Shown: positions 60,426 to 64,000 of the stretch, in pieces
How the letters are laid out: each line of letters begins with the position of its first letter
Numbering within the stretch: the first letter of the stretch is position 1
NCBI RefSeq assembly: GCF_029168945.1
Contig: NC_083610.1
Span: forward strand, 52,469,429-52,533,428
Direction: 5' to 3'
DNA length: 64,000 bases
DNA from: Cannabis sativa
Taxonomy: Eukaryota; Streptophyta; Magnoliopsida; Rosales; Cannabaceae
Made by a program: the position numbers and the translations under genes
Notes under the pieces: model-generated
Databases searched by the model: none
What the model was told of the DNA's origin: nothing
Seen by the model: only the letters and a program-made list of their open reading frames with translations

Positions 60426-61590
60426 TGGCATGGGTGTTGTTTTGATATACACTACTCCTATTTTCGATGACGTTTCTGGTACACCAATTTTTACCGCCAC
60501 CAATTGTTAATGTGCACCACTTAGGTGAGGCTTCGGAACCCCAAATTTTAAATATAATTATATTATATGTCGTTGGACTCGGTTTTGAATGTAGAATGCG
60601 ATAATGATAATTATTTAACCATTTGGTGGTATAGGTGAGAGTAATATGTAAGTTTGGACTACACAATTGGAGCTCGGGACTTGAGAGCTTAAGATCGTCT
60701 TTTGATCATGTTCGGTGCATATTATTGTTTCACGACCTAGTCTCTGTGTCATCGTAGGTAGATTAGGTGTGCACTCACCTGTAGGTGAAAGACCTAGAAT
60801 CTGTACAGGGAGTGAATTAAATCTGAGCCCCAGTATTATGATAGATATCAGATGCGACTACCCGGTTTTGGATATCGCTTTCTATGATTGGTATTGAGAG
60901 CTAGGGGTCTAGTGGACGGTGGGATATGCATTTGACGTTTGATTTGTGATTATTTTTTGTCTCTCTACTTTATTTGTACATATTGATACTGTTGATGAGA
61001 TATTTTCTTTTTACAAAACTAACCATGCAGGAATTTTATTAAACCAAGGGTCCTTTGATATTAGTTGTTTTCCTACTGGGCTTTATAAGCTCACCCCCTA
61101 TTTTCTCCCATTCCAGGAACTCAGTTTGATGCTAGTGGATGAGGATGGTACCGTTGGGAAAGGAAGTCGTTATTAGTTTAGTCTTATTCTACTCTTAAAT
61201 GTTCTAATGAAACTGATTTGTATTTAAGCGAAAAATGGATGGTCTAGATGACTTAAATTAGCTATGTACTAGTTAGAAATGAGGAATGATGGATGCTAGG
61301 TATTATTTTGGTATTTTATTGACTTATTAAATCTATCTATTTGGTGATTACATAACTGTGGGGATATTATTGTTCTTTTATACTGATGAGTGGTCCTTAT
61401 TTTGTTACTAATATTTTCTTATTAATATAGGAGTTAATCCATTACTTTTAAATTAATATTTTTTAATATAAATAAAAGGATCATTTATAAACTTTATCTT
61501 CCTACAAGGGTCAAAGTGTGACCTTTGACCACCTAAGTTATGGATATTACATATCTGCCACAGCCTAGGGCTCGGTTCGTGACAGAAAAA

Positions 61591-61602
61591 TGGTATCAGA
61601 AC
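61591..61602 (+). other. Primer binding site of Tekay element B
   Basis: TGGTATCAGAAC, six bases after the LTR end, is the initiator Met tRNA complement with one change (consensus TGGTATCAGAGC). Confidence 0.85.
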
Positions 61603-61763
61603 ACCGTGTTTAATTACCTCGGAGTGTGTCACCAAATAGTTTAGATTTATTTTAAATAATAATAGTAATAAGTATCTTGGTATTTATATGTATAAGACAT
61701 ATTTATATTATTAGCATCCAATCCTCACTAACTGATTAGCTTTTGGTTCTCAGACCTAAGAAA

Positions 61764-62919
61764 ATGCTTCCAAAAGGAAGGAAGACAAGGAGAACGGTTG
61801 GAGAAGACGCCCCTCAAGCTAATGTCCAACCTCCACAAGCTGAATTGCCTATGAACGCCCCTCTCGAAGCCTTAAGAGCAGTTCCCGCTCAACAAATGGA
61901 TCCTGCCGCTCGACAGAGTCATCATTTTCAAGTCTTTCATCGGATCCAAGTGTCTGAGTTTGAGGGTGGACAAGATCCCATAGTAGCTGAAAGGTGGTTG
62001 AGGCAGATAAAGAAAAATTTTAACACAATAGGAACACCTGAGAAATATCAAGTTACTTTTGCTGCGTCCAAGTTAGAGGGTGGTGCAGCAGATTGGTGGG
62101 AGACCTTGTCCAGGACAATGGAAACTGATGGGATGACTTGGCGAGAATTTGAGGAAGTTTTCAGGGAACAATATTTTAGTCCATCTCACAGGAGGGCTCT
62201 GATTGGAGTATTTGATGGTCTAAAGGGGATATGACTGTGAATGAATTTTACATGAAGTTTGTAGAGCTATCCTCTTATGCATATCCTGATGTTGTTGATC
62301 AACCCTTGGTGATTGAACAATTCATGCGTCATTTGAGACCTGGGATACGTGGTCCTATAGCCCCTTTGACCTTTAACAACCTGATTGAGTGTGTGACAGC
62401 AGCCTTGCGAACAGAGGCTCATGTAGAGGGGAATGAGAAGAAGAACACAAGCAGAGGAAGAGGAAATGATCGAAAGATGACTAAGAAGAATCAAGGACAG
62501 TGGTCCCAAGGACAACAATTTAGTGGGGGTAGCACTAGTAGTGGTTCATTTGGAAAGACTCATAGTGGACCATACGGGTGTTTCAGTTGTGGTCAACAAG
62601 GTCATAATAAGAAGAATTGCCCACAACGACAACAAAGATTTCAAGCATCTCATGGAGGACCCATAGGGAGCTATGTAGAGTCTACTCCTTTTCATGGACA
62701 GCCCAGGACAAACCAGTCTCAGTCTTCATCCTATGGTTTCACACCCCAATCAGGCCAGCAGTCTCAGTATCAACATTAGTTTAGGCCACAAGGTTCAGGG
62801 TTCAACTTGAGGTACTCACAAGGTTTCCAAACTCCTGCTCCTAGTGGGGGTCAAAGAGGGTACAATCAAGGTGGAGGGTCTGGTGCAAGTACAAGCTATC
62901 CTAGTCAGGGAAGGGGAAA
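61764..62919 (+). pseudogene. Tekay gag, interrupted
   Basis: ATG at 61764 opens the Ty3/gypsy gag. The retrotransposon gag core (about 61930-62230; FEGGQDPIVAERWL, then LEGGAADWW and FREQYF) ends in a one-base frameshift near 62225, and the frame resumes at 62231 with MTVNEFYMKFVELSSYA. A CCHC zinc knuckle (CFSCGQQGHNKKNC, spacing C-x2-C-x4-H-x4-C) is at about 62578-62619. A TAG stop follows at 62777, and the Gln/Gly/Ser-rich tail is cut at 62920 by another LTR. Protease and pol are not reached in this window. Confidence 0.88.
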
Positions 62920-64000
62920 TGTAACACCCTAACTAACATAGGCGTATTACGTAATTTTTAAACATGCTGTGCAGCTCGTTGCTAATCAACGAGGTTTATG
63001 GAAAACGTGATTAATTAAAATTTTTGCTTTTTAATTAAACTTATAAAATATTTATACAAAAGACTCAGGATCCCGATTACAAAATCATTTACAAAAGTTT
63101 ACTGTTCATACAAAATAATTGTCTCCTAGCGACTAGTTACAAAAAAATAGCCTTGCTGTCCCGAGGATCGTACGCTCCAGGCCTAACCGCCCCGACATGT
63201 ACAATCTTCATAGGCTCGTTCACGGTCCATCAGCTCTAGCCTTGCCTTTACCTACACATAAACATAGCACTGTGAGTCGACAGACTCCGTAAGAAAAGCA
63301 TAATAATACTCATACATAAATCCCGGTCATGATCAGATGCCCATACCCCTGATCATAACCCTAACTGCCGTGTCCAACACGATACTAAGTCCCCCTAACT
63401 ACCGTGTCCAACACGGTACTGAGTCCTGAACGTTCATAGGGACGGTACTATTGACAAGTAACAGCCTGATCGGTTGAACCGGTCATACTCCGGCTGCTGG
63501 TCATACTCTAGCCTGTACCGACGTGTTACAGTATCAGCCTGATCGGTCGAACCGGTCATACTCCGGCTGCTGGTCATACTCCAGCCTATACCGACGTGAT
63601 ACGTCAATAGTACGAAACCACCAACCTAAGTGTCAGTCTGATCGGTCGAACCGGTCATACTCCGGCTGCTGGTCATACTCCAGCCTGTACCGACGTGACA
63701 CAGTTGGATGGTTCGAAGCCAACATACATAACTAATGTAATCTAACAGGCTTCCTACATGCACGCTAAACATGTAATCTACATATGCATACTGTTATACT
63801 AATCTTACCTGGATTTCGAATTCAGGTGTGCCGGTCAACCAGACTGGAACTAACTGCGCGGCGGATTACAGGCTCCTAAACCATAAAATCACAACACGAT
63901 AAGTGACACGCTGAATCACTTCCCGGGGACTTAAACTAGGAACTAAAAGTTTCCCCATCGATAAAAAGCATGGCAATACCCCCAAAAACATAAAATCGAG
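62920..64000 (+). mobile_element. TGTAACACC-type LTR, runs off the window
   Basis: Begins TGTAACACCC inside the Tekay gag; the 5-mer before it is GGAAA. The first ~500 bp match the fragment at 18116-18610, which defines the shared terminus. The body contains a tandem repeat (63462-63703). The right end is not in the window, so length and superfamily are open. Confidence 0.7.
63462..63703 (+). repeat. Three tandem ~73-bp units in the LTR
   Basis: Units start at 63462, 63535 and 63634 (CAGCCTGATCGG or CAGTCTGATCGG) and end CCGACGTG. A ~26-bp spacer follows unit 2. Each unit holds two direct GGTCATACTC motifs and a near-palindrome CGGTYGAACCG. They may be promoter or enhancer repeats of the LTR. 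Confidence 0.8.

Larger units (their letters stand above)
54650..61584 (+). repeat. 5' LTR of Tekay element B, split by a Copia insertion
   Basis: LTR pieces 54650-55210 and 60431-61584, from TGTAAAGACTCGG to GTTCGTGACA. Collinear with 40416-42498 except for deletions of about 25 bp and about 340 bp in this copy. A shorter (CT)n run lies at 54769-54802. The Copia insertion at 55211-60425 duplicated TGGCA (55206-55210 and 60426-60430). Confidence 0.92.

Noticed and set aside
40060..62919. Tekay pieces at 40-42.5 kb and 54.65-62.9 kb as the two ends of one element
   Set aside because: The left piece is a 3' end and the right piece a 5' end, both on the plus strand, so they belong to two different insertions.
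63462..63735. Regular repeats with spacers that recall a CRISPR array
   Set aside because: The context is a plant LTR inside gag. There are only three units, spacers are irregular, and there are no cas genes; it is a tandem repeat.

Overview
The window is nuclear DNA of a flowering plant, most likely a eudicot. The evidence is intron-containing genes with GT-AG junctions, a plant gibberellin 20-oxidase, and a dense nest of plant Ty1/copia and Ty3/gypsy retrotransposons with AT-rich spacers. I cannot fix the species. Only two complete host genes are visible, both on the minus strand: a two-KH-domain RNA-binding protein of the FUBP/KHSRP-like type (21029-26661, 7 exons, 760 aa) and a gibberellin 20-oxidase (44349-47230, 3 exons, 392 aa). 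A promoter plus first-exon fragment that resembles a ribosomal protein gene lies at 33430-33860. Nearly everything else is mobile DNA.

Layout. 1-1957 and 13990-14026: 3' ends of three LTRs of one long-LTR Copia family, apparently inserted into one another. 1958-13989: a 12-kb Tat-type Ty3/gypsy element with target duplication, decayed gag-pol, an archaeal-type second RNase H and an antisense ORF with its own TATA box. 14027-18115: the 3.8-kb AT-rich leader and gag start of the Copia element, followed by a fragment of a TGTAACACC-type LTR and a 5'-truncated Copia LTR (to 19856). 21-26.8 kb: the KH gene. 28.5-33.4 kb: an L1-type LINE split by a CACTA-like element (30213-31931) that carries exon-like sequence. 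33.4-37.2 kb: the ribosomal-protein-like fragment, a solo LTR with target duplication, then the 3' LTR and envelope-like ORF (37487-39082, minus) of a SIRE-type Copia. 40.06-42.5 kb: chromodomain end and 3' LTR of a Tekay-type chromovirus. 42.5-43.85 kb: two nested non-autonomous hAT-like elements with an 8-bp target duplication. 44.3-47.3 kb: the GA20ox gene. 47.9-49.3 kb: SINE-like and CACTA-like debris. 49.7-54.6 kb: remnant of a second, minus-strand Tat element whose accessory ORF is split by a 1.9-kb solo Copia LTR. 54.65-62.9 kb: 5' LTR and gag of a second Tekay element; its LTR is split by a 5.2-kb deleted Copia (55211-60425, TSD TGGCA) and its gag is split at 62920 by a TGTAACACC-type LTR that runs off the window.

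The most informative signals outside ordinary genes are the antisense ORF pair of the Tat elements, the very long Copia leader with conserved stem-loop blocks, the same-family nesting of LTRs, and the exon-like cargo of the CACTA element. All element family names come from protein motifs and boundary structure read by eye; no database search was possible.
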